NCBI RefSeq assembly: GCF_037975245.1 | Contig: NC_092569.1 | Location: forward strand, 11,654,001 to 11,718,000 | Reading direction: 5' to 3' | Origin: Apostichopus japonicus | Lineage: Eukaryota > Echinodermata > Holothuroidea > Aspidochirotida > Stichopodidae | DNA: 64,000 bases | Shown here: one piece after another, positions 1 through 9,712 of the stretch | How the letters are laid out: every line of letters begins with the position of its first letter | Numbering within the stretch: the first letter of the stretch is position 1 | Position numbers and translations under genes: made by a program | Notes under the pieces: model-generated | What the model was told of the DNA's origin: nothing | What the model saw: the letters and a program-made list of their open reading frames with translations, nothing else | Databases searched by the model: none

Positions 1-682
1 AAAGATAAGTTTGATTTTAATGAGAGTCAATGGAATGTTATCTTTCAAATTCCGTTTAAGTCTTTAAGGGAAACAAGTATACAGTATTTCCAGTATCGCT
101 TTCTTCACCGTATTTTGGGAACAAATTATTTATTATTTCAAATGAAAATGACAGATAACCCTCGTTGTAATTTCTGCGGAGTTAATGATGAAACAATAGA
201 ACATCTTTTTTTGGGAATGTAATATTAGTGCTAGCTTTATTTTAGACGTTGAGCAAAACATTTTCAATAAACAGTTTGTTTTTTCAAAGAAAGACGTTTT
301 CTTTGGATATCAACTGTTATCAAAACATCCATTGAACTTTCTAATTTTATATCAAATATTACATTTTTCAGAAGAAAGTTAACAATGGTTCGTTAATTGT
401 AAACGAATTTTTGTATAAGTTCAAATTTCAACTACAAGTGAAACATCAATTACATAAGAACAAATTACGTGGGCCGTTTCCGTTCCAGACCTTAAAGGCC
501 ACTTTTAGTACGTACCCATTTTTATTTGAAGAATAGTGGTTGATGTTATGCCATTACTGTTTTGTTTATACGTATAAAGGTTTTAATCCAGAATGTTTGC
601 GTTTATGTACTTTAAGGAAAATATGTAATGAATGTTGTTGTTGCAAAAGATGAACAATAAATGATGGCTTAAAAAAAAAAAA
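1..682 (+). mobile_element. 3' end of an L1/Tx1-type LINE, truncated
   Basis: Frame 1 opens at the window edge and encodes the typical C-terminal tail of LINE ORF2, including the stretch FQYRFLHRILGTN, a C-x2-C zinc-knuckle-like NPRCNFCG, and EHLF. The frame stops at 220-222 because of an extra T in a T-run. It resumes in the next frame as FFWECNISA, shifts once more near 355, and ends at a TAG at 534-536. A short 3' UTR follows, with AATAAA at 656-661 and an A-run at 671-682 that fits the LINE tail. The two frameshifts show it is a dead copy. The 5' part lies outside the window. The L1/Tx1 clade assignment is from motif style only. Confidence 0.7.
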
Positions 683-896
683 GTCTTTTCAGAATACAAA
701 AAAAAATCAGAAGTTGTTTCAATGAGAACAATAAAAAACTTTTTCTGTCAATGTTATCAATTTACAATCAAATGTTGAGGTTTTGTTTGCTAAAAACAAG
801 TTGTGCAAGTATATGAAGTCTGCCTGAGTATGGTATTAGTTCGCCAACTTTGTCATCATCATGGCAATTCAAAACATTTACATTTTCATAAAATTT

Positions 897-1577
897 TCAT
901 AATGCAACCCTAACGCAAGAAACAGTAATAAGTGCCCCACCAACGGTCACTTTTAAGTGAAAAATTAAAAATAATAATTGAACGAAATATGTTGTAGCGA
1001 CTTCCAACGTCATTGTTGTCGACACGATAACAGGACTTTTGGAGAATACTGCAAGCCTTGTAAACCAATAGCACAAGAAGTACAATATACCCGTCAAAAT
1101 CGAAGGAAAATACAACAAGAAAGATGCTGGTAGATAAAGGGATATAGTATCGATATATAAACATAACAATGTGGACAATATTAACATAAATCCAAATAAA
1201 TGGTGACGCAATAAGTGATGGGTAGTTTGGTGTATGCATTTATAATTCTGAAGTGTAAATTGTAGCCCGATAGATAACGAGCTTGAAAGTACCAAAATTA
1301 TGCCACAACGACAAACATTTGAATTATCAAGGAAAGCTTCATTTTGCCTGTCGAATATGAATGACGGTTGACTAACGTAAACGACAACAGCAAGATGAGA
1401 GATACAAATGAAAACAAATGTACAGAATTGAGACAATCGCTGTTGTAGTACTGTATTCAAAATGGCGACGGATGCTGGGAAGGTGAAATAGAGAGCTACT
1501 GCATCTCCTGGTTGTGTTGATATTATGACAGACGTAGAAAATGTTAGGGTTCCAGTAGCACCAAATAGTCCACATAG
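897..1577 (-). pseudogene. partial EamA/SLC35G-like membrane transporter
   Basis: An open minus-strand frame of about 227 codons runs from a TAA at 1578-1580 to a stop at 897. It holds several hydrophobic segments. Near its start is GATGTLTFSTSVIIS followed by QPGDAVALYFTFPA, which matches the third and fourth membrane segments of EamA-type transporters (Gly-Asp-Ala and a Pro-containing helix). Near its end is VGGALITVSC, the usual last helix. SLC35G proteins carry two EamA repeats and ten helices. Here the first two helices are missing, and an in-frame TAA with no nearby splice acceptor precedes the homology. It is either a broken gene or an exon whose 5' boundary I cannot find. No second exon was seen. 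Confidence 0.5.
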
Positions 1578-2929
1578 TTATATCAATGGTGCCTCTGTCA
1601 GCTCCATTTTGAATTGAACACGATTCATTAATAACAAGAAACTATAAAGAGAACAGGCTACCACGCGAAATTAAAAAAACAAACCACTAACTCGAAATTC
1701 TCCGTTTCTCTGGATTTCCAAGCAAAGTAATGTTCTGATTGTAGTCGCAACAAGGGACGTACAGGAAAGAGAACATTATCCCGTCAAATTCTGGAGAAAA
1801 ATGTTGGCCATTTATTTATTTCTACTCTAATTATCTAATAGCATACTGTTTAATGTACGACACAGGCCTATAACAACTTTGATAAAGTCGTTTTTACTTA
1901 AGCTTTTACACACGGTACTCTTACCAGTTCGGACATAACCACCTCAGTTTGAGCTCATATGTCAATTTTCGTAGCATAAAGGAGTCAGATATTATGTTGT
2001 TGTTGCATATTCATGGCATAAAACAATTGGGAAACTACTACAATCTGAAGTCAAAGTTTGAAATGAAAGGCTTAACTATACAAACAGAAATGTATGCATG
2101 CCAAGTTTCAGATATTAGGTCTGCTAAAAATGCTAAATATTTTTAAATTCTCAGCTTTTTTGCCTGTTTTTTTTCTTCGAAAAGGCATTAATATGCATTT
2201 AAGCATTCTTTGACAAGTATGTGTTAGTATATATCGGGTCCAATTTTGATATCGAGGCAATGGAATGTTCATAGTACCACAAACAATGAGAAATATATTA
2301 CATAAATCCTCCAAATCAGGCTCACCTACACAATTTGCTCTCTATGTATGCTTTACTGTAAAGGAGGAATTTCGAGAGTAACACCAGTTATGTATTCTTG
2401 ATTGACAGAAAGCAAGAAAAGCGAGACTTTATTAAGCTAATATGTGAATTGCCCATCAAGGTGAATGTTTTAGATTGTTTTTTTTTTTATAAAATACACT
2501 TGCAGCTTGAAAAATGAATGTCACCCGTAAAAATGAAAAGGGAGATTAAGTAGCTAGCATTTGATGTACACGGGTATGTCCAACCTTGTCGTCAGGTATC
2601 TTCAATTTAAAATCTCGTTGAGTCTCGTATAGCTCGCCATCATGAACCACTCCCCTCCCATGCATGAGTGTATGCTTTAGAAAGTTTGACGATTGAAGTT
2701 ATTCACACTTATTTCATAACAAAAAACAGTTATGGTTGTTACAACTGGGTTGCCGACTACATTATCTAATTAAATGAAGCAAATTATATGCGTACAAATC
2801 ACATAGTTATGTAATTAGTTGAATAAAAAATCACTGTTAAAATATTTTAATAACCGACAGTGGGGATTTGCGAGGAAGTATGTTACACCTGTATCCCTCC
2901 TGTCAGGTAAGCAATGCTAAAATGGTTAC
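1578..2929. other. intergenic stretch, no supported gene
   Basis: This is AT-rich sequence between the transporter fragment and the stop codon of the first FReD gene. The only open frames are short and show no family motif. No clear polyadenylation signal for the minus-strand gene was found here. Confidence 0.5.
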
Positions 2930-3189
2930 TCAAGGGGAGATTGGGCGAAGCTTCATTTCGGTAAACTTGATATTGCAGCAACCTCCGGGAAGGCTTCTCC
3001 ATTCGATACTCTGGTAGCATCCATCACAGCCGAAGTACAACCCATTGAGATTAGTATATTCGCAGTTGTTATACCACCAGCCACCAAAGTGAAGGTTTGC
3101 ACACCCACCAACATCATTGGTACGGTCGAAGGTCGTAAAAGATAAGTTTCTGTGGTAAGCAAAATGTTCACTGCCACCAGGATTGGTAC
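2930..3189 (-). CDS. M1 exon 5: C-terminal (P) part of FReD
   Basis: The exon follows acceptor TCTCAG and ends at a TGA (2930-2932). It reads TNPGGSEHFAYHRN, then GGWWYNNCEYTNLNG and ends FTEMKLRP plus three residues, the classic FReD terminus. Eight cysteines are visible, more than usual for this segment. The acidic calcium loop is degenerate. Confidence 0.85.
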
Positions 3190-3473
3190 CTGAGATTTCA
3201 TAAAAACAATGGTAAACAATTGCGGGAATTTTTCATCGCCTGCAGATGAATTACTAGTATTAAACGTTTCACATAGTATTAGCAAAGTTCTAACAAAAAG
3301 AAGTAATTTTTGGCCTTTAAAAGAGCAATTTAATGAAAATATATTGATGACACTTCAATTACAGTCTTGTGTTTATCTGATTGAAGTTATTACATTTTTA
3401 CCAAAATGAAATGTGAAACAAGCAGGTTTGATATCATAGAGCACATAGACAAAAACAAATCTATATAACTTAC

Positions 3474-3744
3474 TAGCTGTACTTTCAGGTTGGTACTCTC
3501 CGAGATTAACCATTCGATAATTAGTTCCCTCATCTGAAATCCTGAAAAGGTCATATTTTGCAAAGTAATCGTTTCCGTTCGTGTTAACTAAATCAATCCG
3601 GAGCTCATAATCTCCTTGGTTTGTTATGTAAGCAATGTTGTCGTTTCCGAGCCAGAATTCTCTTTGTAGGAAACCGAACCCATGCTTATACTCATTCCAA
3701 TTACGATAAAAGTTCACAGCGCCATCAACCCGACGCTGAAATAC
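3474..3744 (-). CDS. M1 exon 4: central FReD segment
   Basis: It is 271 bp, phase 0 to phase 1, with donor GTAAGT. It begins [16 protein letters not shown], with the family hallmarks [14 protein letters not shown] and FRISDE downstream. It is nearly identical to the pseudogene exon at 15920-16189 and similar to P2 exon 4. Confidence 0.9.
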
Positions 3745-3827
3745 CTGTGGGGAAATTATGTGCATGTAAGGGACGTAATGGAAAAGGAAATCGAAGACTT
3801 AAAGAAAACCCCATAAATCAAAGTATG

Positions 3828-3968
3828 TAAAAATAAAGTCCGTTTAAAGAAGCATTTCCACTTTGATGAACATCTTGCGCAATAATGGCATGCAGGAGTG
3901 ACAGCACTTCAATTTTGTTTCTTCAATATTTTACTACTGATGCGATTGTATTATATATGCTTTTCAAT
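3828..3968. repeat. left 141-bp direct repeat flanking the Penelope-like insertion
   Basis: These 141 bp recur at 5827-5967 in the same orientation with about three mismatches, directly abutting the inverted ends of the inserted element. Confidence 0.85.
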
Positions 3969-4020
3969 GAAATGGGGGTGTAGGCGGTTTTACACTATCT
4001 AACGCAACGTAGTGGCCAAG
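3969..4020. repeat. left inverted repeat of the Penelope-like unit
   Basis: A 52-bp sequence starting GAAATGGGGGTGTAGGCGG that is the exact reverse complement of 5769-5820. Confidence 0.9.
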
Positions 4021-4290
4021 AAACTGATGTATTTTTAAGGGAGGGCCCGAAGAACATGAACTTATAGCATGCTCCTCATGGTGAAAATAATTGCACCTAT
4101 TAGGTGAATTGAGTGTACTTTTAATAGTAAGAAAGACTAGCGTAGGTTCTTATGACCAACTAGACCGGTTTCTGCTCTCAACTTTTGTAGGAGGAGCTTC
4201 ATTAGTAGTAAGCCTTTGAATATTTTATATTCGGCATGAGCGTCTCGTTCTCAAAATGCATCTATTTTCTGTGCACGAGTTTTTATGGAC

Positions 4291-4680
4291 TCATAGTGCA
4301 TCTATAAGAGCATCTAAAAGAGCTTCGTGTGAACCTTGAGAGTCAGCTGAATCTTCGTTAGTACGAAACCTTGAGTTAACAAGTAAATCTTTGAGATTTG
4401 GGGCCCTTTTATAGGCAAGAATCGGTTCTTTTGGAAACAGTTTGGATAATTCCGCGTGTTGCGAAATTAAGTGCCAATGCTTCAAAAGTGCTTTTTTTCA
4501 AATGCGTGGTTCTGATGTGGGGTGTATAGGTAAGCTTGAACACCAGTGGTGGTTCCTTTTGTTTAGGATTGGTTGTGAGGTATTGCCTACGGGTTTCAAA
4601 TTTTATGCCTTTAGCGGCTGTGGCAATTTCCTCTTTCTTATAGTTACGGAGTAACAGTTTCTCTGTGAACGCATTCTTTT
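4291..4680 (-). pseudogene. C-terminal remainder of the Penelope-like ORF
   Basis: This continues the reverse transcriptase in shifted frames. The stretch FTEKLLLRNYKKEEIATAA follows the main ORF after a stop (TAG) and a +1 shift. A second shift near 4485 leads into KHWHLISQHAELSKLFPKEP and ILAYKRAPNLKDLLVNSRF, the C-terminal signature of Penelope-like proteins. It ends at a stop at 4291 without a GIY-YIG motif. Confidence 0.65.
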
Positions 4681-4683
4681 TCT

Positions 4684-5733
4684 CTAGAAGTCAGTCTCGT
4701 TGTTACAGAGACGTGCGTATCGTAATATTTCCCCTTTAATGAAGCCTTTAAAAGTGGCAAGTGGGTGTGCAGAGTTTCTGTCGAGGTATTGAAAGGTTTC
4801 CGTGGGTTTGGTGTGGACTTTAGTGTCTAATAACCCATTGGTTTCGAGCCTTGTACCTTTGAAGATTTTCAAATCTAGGTATGTTACCTCGGTGTTTGAT
4901 ATTTCTACCGTAAACTTTAAGAAGCGGTGAATTTCATTCAACTTTTTTACTAGGTGTTCAAGTTCCTGATGTGTACCGTCGTAGAGCAATAGAATGTCAT
5001 CTCTATAGCGGAGCCATTTTAAGAGTTTATTATCTGTCGGTAAAATCTGGTTTTCAAGTCTATGCATGACGATATCGCAGATTTCCGGAGAGGCTTGGCT
5101 ACCCATGGCGCAACCGATCTTTTGTAGATAGAATTGGTTATAGAACTCGAAACAGTTTCTTGTTAAGATGAGTTCAATTAGTTTGCGCATGGATATGGAA
5201 GATATTTTATTTATTCCATATTCGCTTTGTTCCGTCTTTTCATAGACTTCTTGACATATATCTAATGCCTCCTCTTGGGGAGTATTGGTATACATGGCGA
5301 CGACATCGAGTGTAGCGAGTACTACCGTTTTTGGTAACGGGGTGGCTTCCAAAATTTGCAGAATGTGATTTGTGTCTTTCACATAAGTGCTTTGTTTTAT
5401 TACAATAGGAAGCAAGAAATAGTTCACAAATTCCGATATTTTTTCGGTCGGTGATCCGTTTCCACTTATTATCGGTCTACCGGCAAATTTTGAGTTAGCC
5501 GGGGGTGCTTTATGAATTTTTGGTAGAACATATATGACCGGTGTGCGGATCTTGTGGCTATATGGTGACAAGTACTCGAAGGTGCTTTTATCGATCTCTT
5601 TTGCAGAGAACATATCAATTAGTGTTTCCTGGACTAAACTTTTAGTTTGAAACGTCATATCACTTGTTAACTTTTCGTAGTGGTGACTAGCTAATTGCCT
5701 TTCAATTTCGGCTTGATAGTCTGAGTGATTCAA
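4684..5733 (-). CDS. Penelope-like reverse transcriptase fragment
   Basis: A 349-residue open frame that belongs to the element, not the host. Reverse-transcriptase blocks appear in order: YVLPKIHK, GRPIISGNGSPTEKIS, LATLDVVAMYTNTP (catalytic Asp), GCAMGSQASPEICD, RYRDDILLLYDG (catalytic Asp pair in Y-R-D-D rather than the usual Y-V-D-D), and YLDLKIF. After these, VHTKPTETFQYLDRNSAHP is typical of Penelope-like elements. Upstream of the first Met the frame continues as LDKGRGIAIL, the usual DKG block, so the true start lies in the missing 5' part. The product is unlikely to be active, because it is truncated and frameshifted at its C end. Confidence 0.85.
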   Translation of the reverse strand: MNHSDYQAEIERQLASHHYEKLTSDMTFQTKSLVQETLIDMFSAKEIDKSTFEYLSPYSHKIRTPVIYVLPKIHKAPPANSKFAGRPIISGNGSPTEKISEFVNYFLLPIVIKQSTYVKDTNHILQILEATPLPKTVVLATLDVVAMYTNTPQEEALDICQEVYEKTEQSEYGINKISSISMRKLIELILTRNCFEFYNQFYLQKIGCAMGSQASPEICDIVMHRLENQILPTDNKLLKWLRYRDDILLLYDGTHQELEHLVKKLNEIHRFLKFTVEISNTEVTYLDLKIFKGTRLETNGLLDTKVHTKPTETFQYLDRNSAHPLATFKGFIKGEILRYARLCNNETDF

Positions 5734-5768
5734 TATAGCAATGCCTCTACCTTTATCTAACGAAGAAT

Positions 5769-5820
5769 CTTGGCCACTACGTTGCGTTAGATAGTGTAAA
5801 ACCGCCTACACCCCCATTTC
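5769..5820. repeat. right inverted repeat of the Penelope-like unit
   Basis: Exact 52-bp reverse complement of 3969-4020. Confidence 0.9.
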
Positions 5821-5826
5821 ATTTCA

Positions 5827-5967
5827 TAAAAATAAAGTCCGTTTAAAGCAGCATTTCCACTTTGATGAACATCTTGCGCAATAATGGCATGCAGGAGTGA
5901 CAGCACTTCAAGTTTGTTTCTTCAATATTTTACTACTGATGCGATTGTATTATATATGTTTTTCAAT
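5827..5967. repeat. right 141-bp direct repeat
   Basis: Same-orientation copy of 3828-3968 with about three substitutions. It begins TAAAAATAAAGTCCG and ends TTTTCAAT. Confidence 0.85.
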
Positions 5968-6007
5968 ATCAAACTCCTGTATCCTTTTATAACTATTTTA
6001 CTAAATT

Positions 6008-6009
<2 letters not shown>

Positions 6010-6079
<70 letters not shown>
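6010..6079. repeat. TA microsatellite
   Basis: An uninterrupted TA run of about 70 bp in M1 intron 3. It borders the palindrome that follows, and a second TA run lies on the palindrome's other side at 6301-6346. Confidence 0.95.
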
Positions 6080-6083
<4 letters not shown>

Positions 6084-6112
6084 AGACTAGTTGAGACAAG
6101 TGGAACACTAGT

Positions 6113-6157
6113 AGTTGTAAATCAGAGTTTCACGCGTTGAGCGATCATCAGACAACT
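6113..6157 (-). ncRNA. hammerhead-ribozyme-like motif, minus strand
   Basis: The 45-nt minus-strand sequence contains AGUUGU, the core CUGAUGA, a short C-G-C/G-C-G stem II, the core GAAA, a short loop, then ACAACU. The first and last hexamers pair perfectly as stem I. This is the arrangement of a small type I hammerhead. Stem III is damaged (A-U only), and a U-U pair closes stem II. Such motifs are known from Penelope-like elements. It is probably a decayed copy. Confidence 0.4.
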
Positions 6158-6159
6158 CT

Positions 6160-6209
6160 GTTGTCTGAGTCTGATGATCGCTCAACGCGTGAAACTCTGA
6201 GTTACAACT
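6160..6209 (+). ncRNA. hammerhead-ribozyme-like motif, plus strand
   Basis: The inverted partner of the previous motif has the same CUGAUGA (6171-6177) and GAAA cores and stem II. Here a 3-bp stem III (ACU/AGU) is intact, but six extra bases (CUGAGU) separate the stem I strand GUUGU from the core. Each copy has lost a different part. Confidence 0.4.
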
Positions 6210-6296
6210 ATTAGTGTTCCACTAGTCTCAACATATATTCCGCTCTGTCCCCCGGACATAGAGCACTCTGCGCCAAGATAGACGCCAACCAACCTA

Positions 6297-6300
<4 letters not shown>

Positions 6301-6346
<46 letters not shown>
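6301..6346. repeat. TA microsatellite
   Basis: A second TA run on the far side of the palindrome. A short CA/GCAC and CATA tail follows. Confidence 0.95.
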
Positions 6347-6356
<10 letters not shown>

Positions 6357-6483
6357 GCACGCACATACATACATACATACAGAAGACGTTGGGTAACAGA
6401 TTAAGAGTCAATGGAACAATTAATCTTCAAGTTGATAGTCTGCAGAGATGAATTGAGTCATTATAACCTTACAGCCTACTCAC

Positions 6484-6660
6484 CGTCCATTTACCGCCAT
6501 CAACTGAATTATTACAAAACACGTTGAAAGGTTCTGGTGCCACCATCAGGCTGGATCATATAAACTCCAGATTCTTGAGTTTGAAATTCGCAACGATTGT
6601 TGTAAACATCTTTGCAATCTCTTGGATATTGTGGTTCTTGATAGTAGAAATACGCGTTAC
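6484..6660 (-). pseudogene. M1 exon 3: N-terminal FReD segment with +1 frameshift
   Basis: The exon starts NAYFYYQEPQYPRDCKDVY and proceeds to SGVYMIQPDG. One base more than in P2 then shifts the frame, and stops appear within about ten codons. The donor GTGAGT and the acceptor are intact. The 177-bp length, against 176 bp in P2, confirms an indel rather than an alternative junction. Confidence 0.8.
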
Positions 6661-7084
6661 CTAAAACATTATTAAAAATAGCAGAAACGATTAGATCAAA
6701 GATGTTGCTGATTGCCCTCTTAAAATGTGTTGTCAGTAGGTATCATATTGTTAAATTATCTAAGCCCGATTTATGTATTTCTTTATCAAGAGAGGAAATG
6801 GAAACCTTGGTCAGCAAAATGCGCTTTACATAGTGTATTCTCACTTCAACAATTCTGAGTTTGCCAACAAATTCGACCGCTAATAAAGTATACTTCTCGG
6901 TGGTACATGTATCTATAACCAGTGAACTGCTCCTGCTTAGTTTCCTTCTACAAATTTTCAATGGTGTGAATAATAATGTAACTTCATTGAAATATACTGA
7001 ATATCCTTAATGTCTTACTGTTTTTCAATGAGTAAAATAATTGTCACACTTCAACAAAACTTTAATTCCAGCAAGAGAACTTAC

Positions 7085-7133
7085 CATCAGTGCTTCTTTT
7101 CACACGTGAATTGTCATCATGAATTGGGTTTAC
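7085..7133 (-). CDS. M1 exon 2: linker with furin-type site
   Basis: A 49-bp micro-exon, acceptor TTCAAAG, donor GTAAGT. It encodes VNPIHDDNSRVKRSTD plus one base. R-V-K-R before Ser fits the furin consensus R-x-K/R-R. It aligns codon for codon with P2 exon 2. Confidence 0.75.
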
Positions 7134-8189
7134 CTTTGAAGGAAAACACGGAAGCTTATAAATTAATGAAAGCCGTGGAATAAAACGAAAGAAAAACAAG
7201 TGGCACGGGATGAACACTTTTAGTGTCAATTTAGTTTCATGTCAATTTTACTTAAACCACTAAAGTGCTTGATATGCCGGACACCTCCACTATGGACATA
7301 AATATTGTCTTCATATTAGATATGATAAAAGGGACATAAACCAGTGTGATTACTCCATGCTACCCATCCCACTCTCTGCAATCCACTGGCTTGAATCCGG
7401 GACATAGTCCTGTAAACTCATTTACGTGCATATGATCTAATGTTGATTGTTTTAGTGGTTGGTAAAAGAGTAATATGTTTTTTTTAGTAGGAAAGGCGAG
7501 TGAAGACTTGTCAATCGCATTTAATTTACTAAAAACATACAATTATTTTCAGGAAGTGTCTCTCATTTTAATCCTCCATCCATTTGTACTCTTAGTCAAA
7601 TCTCTCTCAATTAAGCCATTGCCTGTCTTGGTTCGAATTCCAATCGTCAAATCGAATCGTACTTCAAACTGGAGGGATCAACACTACCCATGGTCTAACG
7701 AATGCCTATGTAACTAGGTATGCACAAAAGGTTGCCACTAACGCCCCGAAAATCGTAAGGTCAATGGACATCCAAACATAAAATTTGAGAGTGCGTCCGG
7801 GTATGTATGTTATGCATGGCATCAGTCATTTATGACGTCATGCATCAATGTTAAAGCTCAAATGTTCAAACGTTTACCGTTTCGTCCTACCAAAATGACA
7901 AAATGACCGATACCTTTGTCGAATGTAATAAATAAATGCCATATATTAAAGTGCTGTTATTATGAAATAAAACATGCTCACGAGCACTGTACAAAAGAAC
8001 CAATACCTGGAATATAAAGTTACCAAACTTAAGAAAATCTAATAGTAATAACAACAGCAGTAAAAGTAAAAAAATGATATAAGACAGGGTTATAAAACAC
8101 AATTAAGCACATTAAAATATAAATATACATAAAACTGGGCACAGTAATGTGAATAAAACAATGTAATGTAAATAAGATTAATGCCCATA

Positions 8190-8756
8190 CTAAAGCCTAA
8201 AAAGATTAGTTTTCAAATGCTTCTTTAAAGTGTCAATAGATGTGACATTTCTCAAGTGATGAGGAAGAGAATTCCAGAGTTTAGGACCTGCTGCACTAAA
8301 AGAACAATCTCCATATGTGACTTTGTTAGTACGAGGAATGACTAGAGAACGATGACTTTGGGACCGTAATGCTCTAGCTGGCGTGTAGCGTTTCACCAAA
8401 TCAGTCATATAACTCGGAGACTGATCATGAAGAATACGAGAAACGTGCAGAATGAGCTTTTGATTTATCCTGCGATGAATTGGCAACCAACGCAGGTCTC
8501 GGAGTACAGGAGTGATGTGTTCGTAACAAGGGCTGCTGGTGATAATGCTGGCAGCCGTATTTTGGACCCTCTGTAGTTTTTTGATAGAGGAGCATGACGT
8601 TCCAATCAGGAGAGTATTACAGTAATCGTGACGAGATGTAACCAGCGAATAGACGAGAGAATTAGTTACCTCCTCGTTAAGGGATGGACGAATTCTCCCG
8701 ATGATGCGTAATTGGTTGTAACAAGAGCGACTAATTAAATTTATATGGTTTTCCAT
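8190..8756 (-). pseudogene. LINE ORF2 C-terminal part
   Basis: A 188-residue frame with KLQRVQNTAASIIT, LRDLRWLPIHRRI and, at the end, GPKLWNSLPHHLRN followed by LKKHLKTNLF. These are standard C-terminal signatures of CR1-like reverse transcriptases. It continues the next piece after a frameshift around 8750. Confidence 0.85.
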
Positions 8757-9439
8757 AGAAAAATAGAGTCGAACAACACAACGAGATTCCGTACTGATGT
8801 CGAGGGTGGAATAACATCATTTCCCATTCTCAATGAAGGAAGGTGGATCGTTCGTTTGCTATGCTTTGAATGGAAAAATATCAAGTCTGTCTTGTCATCG
8901 TTAAGCTTAAGTATGTTATCAGCCATCCATTTTCTGACATCGCCAAGACATGTCTCCAATATATGTAAAGGATTAATTGCATCAGGAAAATCAAGTGGCT
9001 TAAACGAAAGGTAAATTTGGATGTCGTCAGCATACATATGGTAATCAAGGCCATGCTGCCAAGGCTCGCCCAGTGGTTTAGTATACATGGTGTATAACTT
9101 TGGTCCTAGTACTGATTCCCGAGGAACACCATATTCAAGTAACAAAGGTGCAGATTTTATGTTATCAATGACGACGGACTGGCGTCTATTTTGAAGATAA
9201 GAAGTCATCCATTTTAAGGCGTTTCCGGTTATCCCATACATATTACGAACCCGATTTAGCAAAATTGAGTGATCGATGGTGTCAAATGCAGCAGATAAGT
9301 CCAGTAAAACTAATGCTACTGCCTTTCCGTCGTCTATGTTATGCATGATGTCGGACTGTACCTTGATTAGGGCTGTTTCGGTCGAATGTAACTTGGTATA
9401 GGCACTTTGATATTTTCCTTGAAGTTCGTTGTCGTCCAT
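8741..9439 (-). pseudogene. LINE reverse transcriptase core
   Basis: A frame of about 230 residues with LLDLSAAFDTIDHSILL, YADDIQIY (catalytic Y-A-D-D) and DKTDLIFF. The normally invariant GVPQGSVLGP reads GVPRESVLGP, so activity is doubtful even apart from the frameshifts. Confidence 0.85.
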
Positions 9440-9470
9440 GTACTGATCAGGGCGCCGAGCGACAACTCTC

Positions 9471-9665
9471 TTACCTTTGACGAGGGCGGTAGTTTTGAAG
9501 GATATTCTGATCTAGGCTTGCCTTCTTCAAAAGAGGTCGAATGTGCGCAGACTTGAAGTTATCAGTTACTTCACCATTCCGAAGAAATATGTTTATCAGT
9601 GATGTAATAATCGGTAGTAGAGGCTCCAGGCAATCTTTGAGTAACCAGGTAGGTATAGGGTCCAT
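9471..9665 (-). pseudogene. LINE reverse transcriptase N-terminal fragment
   Basis: Reads MDPIPTWLLKDCLEPLLPII and later RPLLKKASLD and NYRP, the first reverse-transcriptase block. A deletion or frameshift near 9440-9480 separates it from the core piece. In frame upstream is NRSGNTSCE, so the Met is internal. Confidence 0.75.
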
Positions 9666-9712
9666 TTCGCAAGATGTGTTACCGGATCTGTTTTTAGTGT
9701 TTCCAATCTGTA

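Larger units (their letters stand above)
3969..5826 (-). mobile_element. Penelope-like retroelement, 5'-truncated, with inverted ends
   Basis: The unit is bounded by perfect 52-bp inverted repeats (3969-4020 and 5769-5820), plus six extra bases ATTTCA on the right. It lies in intron 3 of M1 and codes on the minus strand for a Penelope-type reverse transcriptase. The reverse transcriptase is broken by at least two frameshifts, and I see no GIY-YIG endonuclease coding after it. The coding homology starts essentially at the right inverted repeat, so the N-terminal part is missing. The flanking 141-bp direct repeats are far longer than ordinary target-site duplications. They could be pseudo-LTR remnants of the element or a duplicated piece of host intron. 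Confidence 0.75.
6080..6230. repeat. large imperfect palindrome inside TA repeats
   Basis: Two arms of roughly 70 bases (6080-6158 and 6160-6234) are inverted copies of each other, with extra bases in each. Both carry the same hammerhead-like core. The flanking TA runs suggest that a fragment related to a Penelope-like element inserted into a TA microsatellite. Confidence 0.75.
7920..9712 (-). mobile_element. CR1-like LINE, 5'-truncated and frameshifted
   Basis: Minus-strand non-LTR element inside M1 intron 1. The matching place in the P2 intron lacks it; homology to P2 breaks at about 7702 and resumes at about 9855. Coding pieces are listed separately. The 3' end has the CR1/L2-style sequence GTGCTCGTGAGCATGTTTTA ahead of a short AT-rich tail. 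Homology begins at about 9712 in the middle of the reverse-transcriptase region, so the endonuclease part is missing. Confidence 0.8.

Noticed and set aside
5884-6084. 66-codon frame with a repeated IY tail
   Set aside because: It is the translation of the TA microsatellite plus flanking repeat, not a gene.
6211-6411. Minus frame with IYIY repeat
   Set aside because: Also produced by a TA tract.
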